A stretch of 64,000 nt of DNA. It comes from Anadara kagoshimensis (taxonomy: Eukaryota; Mollusca; Bivalvia; Arcoida; Arcidae). The DNA lies in assembly GCA_021292105.1 (NCBI GenBank), contig CM037860.1, positions 14,464,698 to 14,528,697 of the forward strand, read 5' to 3'. This document shows positions 47,960 through 60,600 of this stretch, piece after piece; position 1 is the first letter of the stretch, and every line of letters begins with the position of its first letter. The translations under genes and the position numbers were made by a program. The notes under the pieces were generated by a model that did not search any database, had not been told where the DNA came from, and saw only the letters and a list, made by a program, of their open reading frames with translations.

Positions 47960-49290
47960 AACCACTCTGATACCAGCTTGCTGCTTGGCATTTCTTTTCT
48001 TATACTTGAACTGACAATTTCTGGCTCTGCGGTTGTGATATTGGTGGTGCGTTAGTTTGTTTATGTTTTGTTCCAGTTAGTTGTAAGTTGCCCTGGCTAT
48101 ATTGTTCCAAGATGAGTTTGGTAGCATTGACATCGTACACGCTTGTGTTTTGTTCCGGGATGATCTTGGTGGTTCTGGTAAAAAGCAATAGGATTTGACT
48201 TTTGTTACAATATGTTTTGGTGGCTCCGGTATCGCATAATTAACAGTGCACTTGTTTATGTTTTGCCTTGGTGACTCTGACATAGTGCAATTAGTGTTGC
48301 CTTTGTTGGTATGTTATTGGTGGTTCTTGCATCGTGCAGTTAGTGATGCTCTTGGTTATGTTTTCTTCAAGTATGTGTGTAGTGGCACTGTCATCGCACA
48401 ATAAACTGTTCGGTCTCTTGTCTATGTTTTGTTCCAGGATATTCTTGGTGGCTCTGGTATAGTGCAATTGGATGTGAATTTGTTTAATTTTTGCTACAAT
48501 ATATTTTAGTGGTTCCGGTATAACAGTGCGCTTGTTTGTGTTTTGTTCAAGTATGTTCTTGGCGACTCTGGTAGAGTGAAATAAGTGTTGTTATTGGTGG
48601 CTCTGGCTTCATGCAAAAAGCAACACCCTTGTTTTTGCTTTGTTCCAGTATGTGCTTAAAGAAAGTGTCATCATGCAATGAGTGGGTCAGTGTCTTACTA
48701 ACATGTTTTCTGGGATGTTCTTGGTGGTTTGGGCATTGTGCAATAGACAGTATACATTTTGTTCAAGTATGTTCTTGGTGACTGTCAGAGTGCAGTTACC
48801 AGTTTGCTTGTTGGTATGTTATTGGTGACTCTGACAATATGCAATTGGTGATATGTTAATGTTTAGTCCCAGTGTGATTTTTGTTGGCCCTGGCATTGTG
48901 ATACGCTGGTGAATCCCTTTGGCATTTTCCTTGTTTAAGTTTTGTTCCAAGATGTTATTGATGGCTCTGGCAGAGTGCAATTTGTGGCATGTTTTTGTTT
49001 TGTTCCAGTGTGATCTTTAATGGCCCTGGCATTTCCCTTGTTTCGGTTTTGTTCCAGAATGTTATTGATGGCTTTGACAGAGAGCAATTAGTAGAGCCCC
49101 TGTTTACATTGAAATCGCCAACCAGTATGTTCTTGTTGGCGAAAGCATTGTGGCATCGTGCAATTACTAGTAGTGATGATCTTGGTTTTGTATGCTCAGG
49201 CATTGTGTTACACTGGCCAGGCCCTTTGGTCAATTCTCTTGTTTATGATTTGTTCTGGGATGTTACCGATTGCTATGTCTATTTTGTGTA
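47960..49290. repeat. Degenerate minisatellite, units of about 60-85 bp
   Basis: TTTTGTTCCAG, TGTTCTTGGTGGCTCTGG and GTGCAATTAGTG recur about 15-18 times in imperfect form. Long frames on both strands follow from the repeat and lack consistent motifs. Confidence 0.8.
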
Positions 49291-49634
49291 CATTTTATCC
49301 AGATTCAATCTGTTAGTTTTAGGCCTTTTAATCTCCATGTGAGTAAGTATCATCATATGTCACCAGTTTGTCACCCATCTGCAACAATTTTTATACAATG
49401 ATCTTGATGACCGTTATGTTGTATTTTAGTCCTAGTGTCCCTGATGTTTATTTTATTAGAAATTTATGGTGCTAGTGCTGATTCACAATATTGCAGATTT
49501 AAATCAGAAATTCTTTTGGATAAAAAGAGATTAAACAATGTTGTCCAGCAGTTGTAAGAGACAACACACTTTAAACTGGTTTTTCTAGATTGTTACTGTG
49601 GCATGATCATGTAACCACCTGGACACTGTAGTCC

Positions 49635-50623
49635 CAGTGGCGTAGCGTAAAAGGAATGAATATGCAAGCCTAGAGCCAAAGGCAACATACGCGCCATAGT
49701 TGTTACAGTGGCATGCTCCACTCACCCGGAAAATGTGGCAAAAATGGAGCAATTTATTGCATTTTTCTGCATTCTAAATCAGAATTTACATGGGTAAACA
49801 AATTGTTGAATTTCGGGTTTTTTTGTCACGGGTCTTTCGGACAAGGAATTAAAACTGATGCACATCACACAGTGGGTGTTATATTGTTAAAGTTTAGAAC
49901 CTTAATTGCACATTGCCCTGAGAGCACTGCAAAGGAAAAAATTTCTGTCACTTCACATAGAGCTGGTGATGTCTCGATATTTATCATAAGTGAAATATTC
50001 TTGACTTCGACGTAAAATCTCTTTCAATTAATCAATCTTGCTCTCTGATGTAATGTGCGAAGCAACAACTCTATTGATCAAAGATGTAGACATTTCTACT
50101 GGGTCTATGGGTTATGGATTAACCTTTAGCTCCTTCAGAATAATGTCCCGCTTACAAGAAGTCAAGCGGCATCGAGCGTGGTCTACACCTGGATTGACAG
50201 AGATTTCCATAACTCGATCAACCAGACTACCATCTATTATTCTATTTTATTCTGTTCTGAATTCATATAGGTCTCAGGTTAAAGTTTAATTCACCTAATT
50301 GGGAAACTGAAGTTTACCCTGAAGTCTGGCCATGGTTTAAATCTTTCATCCTTCATATCTTCAGTAGTAATTTGAGTTAGATCTGGTATTTGGTCTCCAG
50401 GAAAATGTACACGGCTTATCATCCAAATTAGACGAACACATTGGATTATAACTGATAACTACTAGACAAGGAGCGAGGCGAAATTTTCTGTTTTAAGATT
50501 TCAAAATCGTTGTTTTATTTTCGCAATATTTTGTACATGTATTTGAATTAATTTCTAAATTTTTTTATCAAAAAATTATGTGCAAGCACAGGATTATTGG
50601 CTTATATGCACGCTACGCCACTG
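49635..50623. mobile_element. hAT-like non-autonomous element, 989 bp
   Basis: The ends are inverted: CAGTGGCGTAGCGT at 49635 and ACGCTACGCCACTG ending at 50623, with looser pairing inward (AAGCC/GGCTT). CAGTGGCG-type ends are typical of hAT elements. I find no 8-bp target duplication, so flank decay or a wrong border is possible. A SINE lies within at 49905-50036. No transposase frame. Confidence 0.65.
49905..50036 (+). mobile_element. SINE 3' part inside the hAT-like element
   Basis: GAGAGCACTGCAAAGG, TAGAGCTGGTGATGTCTC and the tail AAGTGAAATATTCTTGACTT ending in TTTCAATTAATCAATC. Matches 4740-4862. Confidence 0.7.
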
Positions 50624-51055
50624 AATCCAGATATAAAAAGACAAAGACAGTAATAAATGAATGTAATTTTATTGATATCAATGTTGAATACCTTGAGAGT
50701 AATAATGAATTCATGACATACAAAATAGAACCAACTATACAACATCTCATATCAGCAGCTATAAGAGACAAAGAAAATGATTGGTTTATATACTAGTTAC
50801 CATAGTAAACATGGCTGAAAGTTAATGTACTGACCAATAGAATTTTGTGTAGTATATGAAAATTGAAGAAGAGATTCCAAACGATATACACATCCAGTTA
50901 ATATAATGAATAATGTGATGAAGTTTTTATTTGTCATACTGGTATCAGACCCACAATCACCAAACTGCATCATCTTGACAATAAACTCAGATTTCAGAGC
51001 TTTTCTTGGTCTCAATAAAACTTCATTGCAGTTTTTTCTTTTTCTTTAAGACAGT

Positions 51056-51330
51056 ATTCCTTGAATAACAACTAAATTACTTTTTTCAAAATTGAGTCCG
51101 CACAATGAAAGCAGTCCTTAAATTACAAATAAATTGTTTTTTTTTTTCAAAATTGTCATAACAATACAAACATTCCTTGAATTAATAATAAATTGTTGGT
51201 TTTCTTTTTTCGAAACTGTGTCATGGCAATACATTATTCCTTGAATTACGAATAAATTGCCTTTTTTTCAAAATTGTGTAATGACAATACAAGTATTCCT
51301 TGCATTAAGAATAACTTGCTTTTTTAAAAA
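51056..51330. repeat. Four to five tandem units of about 63 bp
   Basis: ATTCCTTGAATTA, AATAAATTG and TTTTTTCAAAATTGTG recur with poly-T length changes. Confidence 0.85.
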
Positions 51331-51334
51331 TTAC

Positions 51335-53800
51335 TAAATTAAAGCAAGATGTCAAAAATAGACACATAATGAAGGTGGGTCCGTCCCCAGTATAGCCGTA
51401 CTAATGATAACTAATGTGATAACTAGTATTACTACTATGTACTTACATCGCACAGTTATATAGCGTCAATCATACATCTGCTGACTAGAATTTTACACAT
51501 TAAAACACCACTGTTATTTATTTATCACTTAACTAATGCAATAAAATATGTATTTATTCTCCTAATTGCATTGCACAATAATAACAAGACAACTTTACAA
51601 GTTCATGGTTAGAAAACACACAAGCAATTTAATAGAATTGTCAAGTCTATATCTCCTTGATATATATACTATAATGAGATTTTAAGTTACAGAACAGTAA
51701 AAAATACTTTGTATTCAATTAAATTTTAAAAAAAACAGAAAGAAGACAAAAATTAAGAAAATATCCTATCATCATTATCTCTCGGAGCATGGTATTACTA
51801 ACGATCAGTGATATTTTTGTGTCAGTTAATTTTCGCCAAGATTTGACCAATTCAAGATATTCACATTCTTGTATTTTTGCACTGTCTGATGATGTTCAAT
51901 AACAACTATAATTAATTATATTTAAATATAATTTTCACATCAGTTTCATCTTTTTGTTTCCTGTTACTCTAGCAAATTTACACGAAAATAGAACCAACAC
52001 GACAATTCCCCAATTTACAGTAAATTACAAACCATCTCTTTTAAAGGGCTTAATTCTTAAATATGCAATATCAAAATTAAAGTTTACAGTTATTAATCAT
52101 TTGTGAAATTAGTTATCTTTTTTCAAAAACCTCTTCTGCATTTGCATGCAAACCACAAAATTGTATCAAGTTTGTTGATAATGTGCATTATGCACTCGTA
52201 CACAGACTTTTAATATTTACTCTCCATTTTATTTAAAACAGTTGGTAAAACGTCTTCAATTCTCACCAAAAAAGAAATATTTTTCAGTTTCTGACTGAAA
52301 TGCATAACAATAGTGGTAAATTTAATATTTTCCAATGTCCCAAAAACAGAAAACAGAAGGTCAATAAGACAAATACATTCCTGTTACAGAAATATAAACT
52401 CTTAAAACCAAGACTGTTGTGAGACTGACACTGTTATCTTTGATAGCTCAAATATAAAGACCATTGAGAGACAAAGATGTATTTCTGATTGCTCAATAAG
52501 AAGACCATTGTCATGAACTGCTAGCAACACTGTTAACAATATGTCGTGCTACTTCAATGAGATTCATTAACATACTAAAACACTTTGAAGTATGATATAT
52601 ATGTATATAAAACAATGATTATCAAAAAATGTAAACAACTTTGTGCAGCACTTTACTGATAAATCATTTTGTCCATTTCCAAAAATTTATAAATCAGTCG
52701 AGTGACAAAAAGGCAAGAATAAATCAGTATACCTCTTGTACCGAAAGGATTTATTTTTTCAAAAGAATAAGTTTTTTAAATAAAATGAAACAGAATTTCA
52801 AATTCAAAATTAAGCTTAAAATTTGAGAAGTAGTGCATCTCGAGTATGACACATTCTTTAGTGACTATTCTGATCCGAATTCTTTAACTGTGTCTGTAAA
52901 TTCCTCCAATGTTGGAGCACCTGTCGTAGTACATCATGTTCATGCCAAAATCAGCATCAATGTCTATTTACATTTTACAATTCTGTTACATCTGTGACAA
53001 TTAATGTTGTGTATTCCTTTAATCATAATTTTTTCCGCTACTGAAAGTTGTAAACTATGCAAACATGCTGGTAGTTTGAGAATGGTGTAATAAATCTCAA
53101 CTACAGAGTTTAAGAAAAACTAACCGAATTCAATGTTATATCTTGACTATCAATTTTTCAATATTTCAAATAAATCTTCAAAAAATGGACAAAACAGTTT
53201 ATCAGACAAACCTAAATAAAATGTACAACAGTTTTGAATTAAAAAAAGTGTAAAGTAATGGACTAGTCAAGTTTTGAAAAATGAAACTTATGTTACTATG
53301 ACAACAACACAATGTTAAGTACTATGATATATGTAAAGATTTATATATATATATAATTTATGTGTTTACATATGTGTATACATAAAACACATTTTATCTG
53401 TACATATGTAGCGGCAATGTCAAGCTCTCGCATTTTGCAGAATTTTTACCACTGCGATTCTACATAATAACTAAAAAAATTCTTTCATGATTTCTTTTTA
53501 CAAAATTTTTGTACAAAAATTAAAATGTCAATTTTATTGTTTAAATAATAATAATAATAATTAATTAGCACACTTATAAAACATGTAAACCATTAAGACT
53601 GAAATTTTTAATTTCAACCATATACAGTATTTTACATCAAAGCTTTCCTTGGTCAATATTTATATATATATATATTACCGAAATATATCTAACCCATTTT
53701 TTTAACACAATTACCAATTTAACAAACCAAAGTCATAAAAACAAATGAACAATTTTATGTCTGGAGTTAGGTTAGGTTTCAAACTTGTAAGCCTCTTAAT
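51335..53800. other. No gene confirmed
   Basis: AT-rich with TA tracts at 53337-53358 and 53660-53678. A short minus-strand reading at 52870-52936 was noted and rejected (see below). Confidence 0.45.
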
Positions 53801-53804
53801 CATA

Positions 53805-53962
53805 GGGCCCTTGGTGGCAGATTAGTCTAAAGTGCACACTATGCCTATGTTCAATTCCATGTAAGTAGATCCTTACTGATTGTTGGTTATTTTCTTTATC
53901 ATTCCAAAATTGACTATCTAAATATAAGTGAAAATTCTTTTGACTAGGACATTAAACAAAAT
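53805..53962 (+). mobile_element. Old SINE copy
   Basis: A weak A box (GGCAGATTAGTCTAAAG), B-box-like TGTTCAATTCC and a tail TAAGTGAAAATTCTTTTGAC followed by ACATTAAAC. Confidence 0.5.
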
Positions 53963-56115
53963 TACTTTGCTCCAGTCTTAAGGTAAAATTGTTTATTATG
54001 GACAAAGGGGAGATAAATCCTATCATTTTAGAATTTTTCCAATCTTGGTATTTCTCCAGTATTTGATATTTGATTGGTTTTTTATTACAGAAAGTTGGCC
54101 ATATTTTGATAAGAGAATTAGGTATAAAGGTAAAGCTTTGATGTAAGTCACTGTAACTAATTAACAAAAACAAAAACAACAACATCATATTTATGTTTTA
54201 ACAGTAGAATTAATACACTAACTTTATCATCATTCACTTGCATTGTTCTTACATGGATTTCTGAAAAACACAAAAAACAATACAATCCCTTATATATACA
54301 TACACACATTTGTCAATAAAATCAGGCAGATGTTGCCATAGTAACCAAATTATTGTGGGGAGAGATCATGTCTAAGAACTTGATTTTGTACAAATTCCAA
54401 AATATGTACAGAAAAATTAAAATTATTAAAAACAATCCAATACTATGAAAAGACTGTGGTCGTCATAGTAACCTAATGTTTATCAAGACCAAATAAGAAC
54501 TGCAATTTTTGTACGTAACCCATGTATATGTACAAGAAATATCTATAATCCAAAAATGCTAGTAAGCATGGTGACAATATCTACATAAAAATAAAATTTA
54601 CCGTACAAATTTCCAAAATGTGGACCTTTTAGGTACAATTAAGTGGACTTGATAACAAAAGATCTTACAGGGTAAAGTACTTCTCAGTATGGCTGCCACA
54701 ATGCCACAATTTCAATTTCTTAGAAATTCAACAGATAGTCATTAATATAACAATGGAACTTGGGAGTTATTTTTTTAACCTTTAAAATTATATTGCTAGA
54801 AACTTTAGTACCGACAAACTGTATTAATACAATTTTATTCAACTAAATATTGCAATATTTGGTTCCATATACATTTGTATATCAGTACTTATAAACTGTG
54901 ACAGAGTACCGTTACTAAGGACAGTACTGTCATAGTGTGACCATGAGTAACAGCCAACTTGGGAGTTTTGTAATAATGCTGATCTAGAGGTAAAAAGTTG
55001 GGAACTATTGTGGTGGTTTAAGGTATATTACTATAAGTATTGCAATCATTGCCGTATCCATGGTATATTGAAATCTTGAAATGAAACAATTATGAACAAA
55101 ATGTTGGTTTATATGATTGTATTCATATGAAATGAATTCCAAAGAAATTTACATCCATATCATGTTTACTTGAAAATTATAATATACATGTATATAAAAC
55201 AAAAATAAATTAATGTCATGACGATGAAAAAATAATTTACCATTTAAGATTTTAAGATCATAAAAATCTGAATACCGGGTATATCAGTTTTTACAGACCA
55301 TAGTTTCCATGCGAAACTTCAATTTGAATGGTTGTGCTTCATGTCATCCTAATAAATAATGTTTGATCGGATCTCTTGATACTAGTAGAAAATTGCCAGA
55401 AGTTTACATGTTCGGTTTAAAAGTGCCAAAAAATGTCTGTTGTAAATTATTTTCATGATAACTTAGGTTTCTTTCAGTTACAAATTGATTTTCACCAAAA
55501 CTTTTGTTTTCTTCACAGATTATTGTAAATGCATGATCTCTAAATGAAAATATCACTCATACAAAATATAAAAATTACAAATAAGTTTTACAATCCAAAT
55601 ACAAATCTTTGGCTTCTGCTACCATCACGCACCATTAGAAACTATAAATTTGGCAGTACACAACAGTACTTAGGTATAAAGAAATCATAGAGAAACTCGC
55701 AACAAATTTTCAAAATTGTAATTTTAAAATATTTTTTCAATAAAGTTATCTCAAAAAACCAATGATGAATTTAATGCTAATTACTAAGTATCGACCTTGA
55801 CCTTCTGCAAAGTAAAATAAAATAGTAAAACGTCTTTGATTTTCAGTGTATTCAAAAATTGTTTTAAAAAAATTATTCAATTTTTTTTTGTTTTTTCATT
55901 AAGGTGGGATAACTCATGGACGAACTGAGATCACAAATAGAGAATTTTTTATATATATGCAGACAGACAAAACATTGGTACGGTACTATACAAGACAATA
56001 AGCTTTATACTCATAGGGGTATGCCTAATGTTAAACGTTGCAATTTACAAAAAGCAACAGTAAATCATCAACATTATATTTTTGTCTGAAAATACAGCCT
56101 CATATCCTTTTCAAC
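53963..56115. other. No gene seen
   Basis: AT-rich, no structure recognised. Part may be 3' untranslated sequence of the LAR-like gene if its message is very long. Confidence 0.4.
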
Positions 56116-56119
56116 ATTG

Positions 56120-56275
56120 TAATTCTTCACCGACAACAGAGAAGTACTTCGACCAATAACGTCTTAGTAGCTCGACAAATGACGGCAAAGTACCTAGACC
56201 AATGATGGCAAAGTAGCTAGACCAGTCACGTCAAAGTACCTAACCAATGACAGCAAAGTAGTTAGACCAACAGTA
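56120..56275. repeat. Five degenerate units of about 31 bp
   Basis: AGTACCTAGACCAATGA, GGCAAAGTAGCTAGACC and their variants recur; the CGTC/GGCA step differs between units. Confidence 0.75.
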
Positions 56276-56279
56276 TCAC

Positions 56280-57143
56280 ACATTAAATCTTGTACAATTC
56301 CTGGTATTTCTGATTTTATTATCATTATATTGCATCTGTCCAGTGTCTTTACTTTTCTTGTCCTGTCTCAAATATTTAACAAAGAACAGCAATATTCCAC
56401 GCAAAATATCCTATTGGTGAAATACTGTGTATAATATTTATTATTATATATTTATATATATCTATATATATTTGTTTTTTTCTTCAAATATGCCACATCA
56501 CAATGACAAAGCACCTCGACATTATAATTATTATCATCACAGTACGGTAACTCTTTATGACATGTTTAAATATCAAACACATCGTCATCATCTGTCCCAA
56601 TGAATTCCTAAATAAATATTTATAATATTCCTGTGGGCAGATTAGATTCTTCTTTGGCAACACATAAAATACACAATGAACAATAAAACACAATTAGAGA
56701 AACTACACAAGTTATATATTTATACACATATATAGATGTATTGTATTGTCGGAGGGACACTCATGATTTTTATCCTAAAGGTCAGTCTTCCCCGTACAGA
56801 CATTAAACTCCACCAAAATACCGAATATATTCAACAAATCACAATCATAATATTGCACATGTTTACACGTCACTGAAATTTCTCCCATATGAATGATCTG
56901 TCATCTATCAATCTTATACAAGATCCGTCGCCTACTGGCAAGTCAATTTTACATTGAAGTTTCATTAAATCTTTGTTCTGTATATTCTGTAGTAAATATT
57001 TGTTATTTATATAGAGCACATGACTGACACATGACACAGACCACGTGACTGACACATGACACTGTTAAATATGGTATAATGCCGTTTACATATCACTATA
57101 ATGCATATGAACATCCTAACACTGACAACAAGCTGTGCTCCTA
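56280..57143 (-). other. Probable 3' untranslated region of the LAR-like gene
   Basis: Directly downstream of the stop at 57144-57146. Several minus-strand AATAAA-type signals exist (for example near 56313 and 56436), but I cannot say which is used. A short direct repeat of GTGACTGACACATGACAC lies near 57020-57062. Confidence 0.4.
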
Positions 57144-57212
57144 TTACGTTGCATAGTGGTCGAATGAACCTAGATATTCTAATGCAGCTCTGTAACAGAA
57201 CTGGTACTGGTC
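57144..57212 (-). CDS. Lar: LAR-like gene, last exon
   Basis: Acceptor TTTTTATTGCAG, then [16 protein letters not shown] and FDHYAT before TAA. The first residues complete the QTEDQ loop of D2. The FDHYAT end is the invariant C-terminus of the family. Confidence 0.96.
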   Translation of the reverse strand, partial: DQYQFCYRAALEYLGSFDHYAT

Positions 57213-57547
57213 CTGCAATAAAAAGATAAATGTCATTTTCTTTGTTTATTCTTATGAAAAGAAAACAATTGCTTTAATTTATACAGCTTGAATACAATTT
57301 GTGAAAAAGAGAATCCAATACATGGTTTTGATTCAGAATCATCACCTTTACTGGGTAGACTCCACTGAAACCTGGTGTGAAGGGGAATTACGGAATTATC
57401 TGTATTAAAAGAGTACAGGATAAGAACAATAGTAATTCTATTTAATTTACAAGTTATAGACCAAATAAAACCTTAAAATTCATAATATTTTTGTCTTCAA
57501 AACTTAAAATAAAGTTAACTTAGCATAACCAATACTTATGGGTTAAG

Positions 57548-57600
<53 letters not shown>

Positions 57601-60600
57601 AATGTGTGTGAGAGAGAGTTACATCCCAAACAAATTTGAAGGTATTCAGTTCTGGGAGAAACAAGAAATCCCAGAGAACACCATCAACCTATGACCAATG
57701 GACTATTGACCTTTGGCAAGTTATCTGTAAAATTAAGATATGTTTATTTGCTGGTTTGGTACCCTGACTAGTGCTGAAGTAATAAGTAATTATATAAATT
57801 AATGTTGGCTGTTACCTCAGTTTGTACCATAGCTGGGCGCTGTGTTCTGAGCATTTTGACTGTTTGGAACATATCTACCACACCTTCATATCTCATTCTT
57901 TCTAGCACTATACTCAATGTAATAAACACACCAGTTCTTCCTACTCCAGCACTACAAATACAAGTTAAATAACATATAGTACTGAAACACCATAATAGCA
58001 TAAATACTACATAAGGAACACCATCATGACACAATTCTCTATATTAATGGGGAACACCATGACACATTTCTAAATACTAGTATTCACAAGTCTATATTTT
58101 CAATTTACCAGCATTTCTTCATTTTTTTTCTTCTTCTTCTTTTTTTAAAATAATTGAAGTCTGCAGATATCAGAATATGGATTAATTTAATAACTAATTT
58201 TATAAAACTGTTTTCTGTTTCTGAACACTTTTCATAATTTTTATCAGGTTTTTACAATAATAACTGAGGAGTTATATAACATATTTAACTGATGGATTCT
58301 CCACGCCAGTCAGATATTGTCAAAACATGTCATCTTGTTACTAAATAAAATAGTATTCGGCTACCTTAAGAAGGTGTCAAAGTTTCTATACAAAACATTG
58401 AAATCTTCTGTTTTAAATGAAATTGTTACTGCTCCATTAATTTGGCATGTAGTTATAAATTATGTTAAGCAACCAATCAGAATTCATATCTAACCTGCAA
58501 TGGACAGTGATTGGTCCTTCTTGGCCAAACTGTTCCTTTGTTTTGTGAACTTGACCAATGAAATCAATGAATCCCTCTCCAGATTTGGGTACACCTTGTT
58601 CAGGCCAGTCTGTAAACTGGAACTGTCTAATGGTCCTTGATTGTCCATCCTAGAAATATCAAAAATAAAATAATTTATATCTTTCCATAAGAAATTATGT
58701 ATGAAATTGTTTTTAAGAGACATTTTAAGGTCAAATCAAATACAAACTTACCAGTGCATGTTCAAATCACAATCCCAAAAAGCAAAGAAAAAACTTTGCA
58801 AACTGACGAATTAAGTTAAACAGGGAAGCGAGGCAAAAAGGACACCCTGTACCATATCCTACATGTCTTTTTTACGTTTAAATGTATTCTGCTAAAAGTA
58901 CATTGGTGATTTGTTTTAGAGGACAAAATTTATATTGACATCAAAACGAAGTGGATGTGTTCTAGATCTACTATTTCTGTTCACAAATCAGGTTTTCCAT
59001 TGTACACTATAACCCTTGTTCGGAATCATTAGACAGTATCCATCAAATAAAAGGATACCATATTTCAATTACGGTACACATTATAGGGTATGCATGAACC
59101 CCTTTTAAGTTTAGGGCCAAAATTCACTTTTTCTTGTTAATACATAAATTTGTTCTTACCCTAGCATCAGTGACTTTGAATTCTCTAAGTATGTACTGTG
59201 GCATGTTGTATTCAGCCATAGGATCTACAACAAAATACTGATACCGTGCTGATCTCTCACTCGGCCAGTACTGATGACACTTCTCCTGTAAATAAAGTAG
59301 TATAGAACTAATTTACATTTGTTCACAGTTTTGTTCACAATTATATACTATGTACCAGTATGTGGAATACAATTTGACAGCACAGACAATCTGCAAGTCT
59401 TCTTTGAAATCTTTTAATTTTGTGCTTAAATATGAAAGTATTCTAGCAATTCAATGTCAGATCATCACCTCCTTATAAGTGAAAGAATCTTGACTGGGGT
59501 ATATCACACCATTACTTCTACTTCTACTCCTAATGTTAATATAAGCATAAATTTTCTATGCAAGTAAATTTAGTGTGATTGTTGTTTAGAAATTTATTAT
59601 TTGCAGTAAAACCTTGATTCATCGCCACCACTTGTTCAGTCAAATTATAAAGGGGTTTGGCGATAAATTGAGGGAAGCGGATAAAGAAAAACATAAACAA
59701 AATGGATTTTGGGACTTTAAAATAGTGTGGTGATAAGCGAGGTGGCAAAGTTATCGAGGGGCATTATAACAAGGTTTTACTGTACTGAAATAGGGACTAA
59801 AATATAAAATGTTAAAAACGACAGAGGCTACTTTATAGAGAATTTTATAAATGTTTCAACCAAGTTCCATACTGTTGAATTTATTCATATTCTTATGTTC
59901 ATACTGTTCAAAGAGGATTCATAATTAACAGTAAGACATCATCAACTGAAACAATGTTTTCGTGATTACCTGCATGAGTATCTAAATTCAGTCATTAAGT
60001 GGTCTTAGTCTAATTTCTAGTGTAATTTTTATATTTAACTTTGTACTCACTCTTCCCATTTCTCGCAGTTTGGTCAGCATTACAATGATTGTTGAGTTAT
60101 GTTCCCACAACATTCTCCAGAAATCTTCAGTTGTCTCCCCTAGAGGACCTTGTGTAGCCACATAGGCCTTCCTATATTTGTATCCCTGAAAAAGCAATGA
60201 TAATGAGAAATGGTAAAAAAATTAAAACATCACTCAAATTTTGTATGTGAAGAAAAAAGTACTGTCAGTATAGCCAAAGTTATTATGTGATGACAGCAAA
60301 AATAGAGCTTCAATATCTCTCAGAATTACAACATTTTGTGATTTTAAATATAAAAGTATTAGAAACAGGTAGTCTGAGAGTATTAACTTGCAATATGTTA
60401 AACCCTGACTGAAAATTCAAAACTAAGCAAAACTTTAACCTGTAACTTGTAAGAGTACACATATATAGATAGTTCTCATGGACCTCTACTAGACAAATTT
60501 TTCAGTAGAGCGGTCGCCATTTTGTTAAGCAATCAATATCATTTCCTGATATATGTCTATTTATTTAACCAGATTTGTTAATTTTTAAATTATTGTTTTT

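Noticed and set aside
48000-49342. Overlapping frames on both strands as a gene pair
   Set aside because: They follow a degenerate minisatellite, and the peptide repeats drift in frame from unit to unit.
52870-52936. Minus-strand reading APTLEEFTDTVKEFGSE before a stop
   Set aside because: Protein-like and next to an AG, but the acceptor has no pyrimidine tract, only about 20 codons are open and no partner exon was found.
58490-58723. 77-codon minus-strand frame over a LAR exon
   Set aside because: It is in the wrong phase; the true exon reads [16 protein letters not shown].
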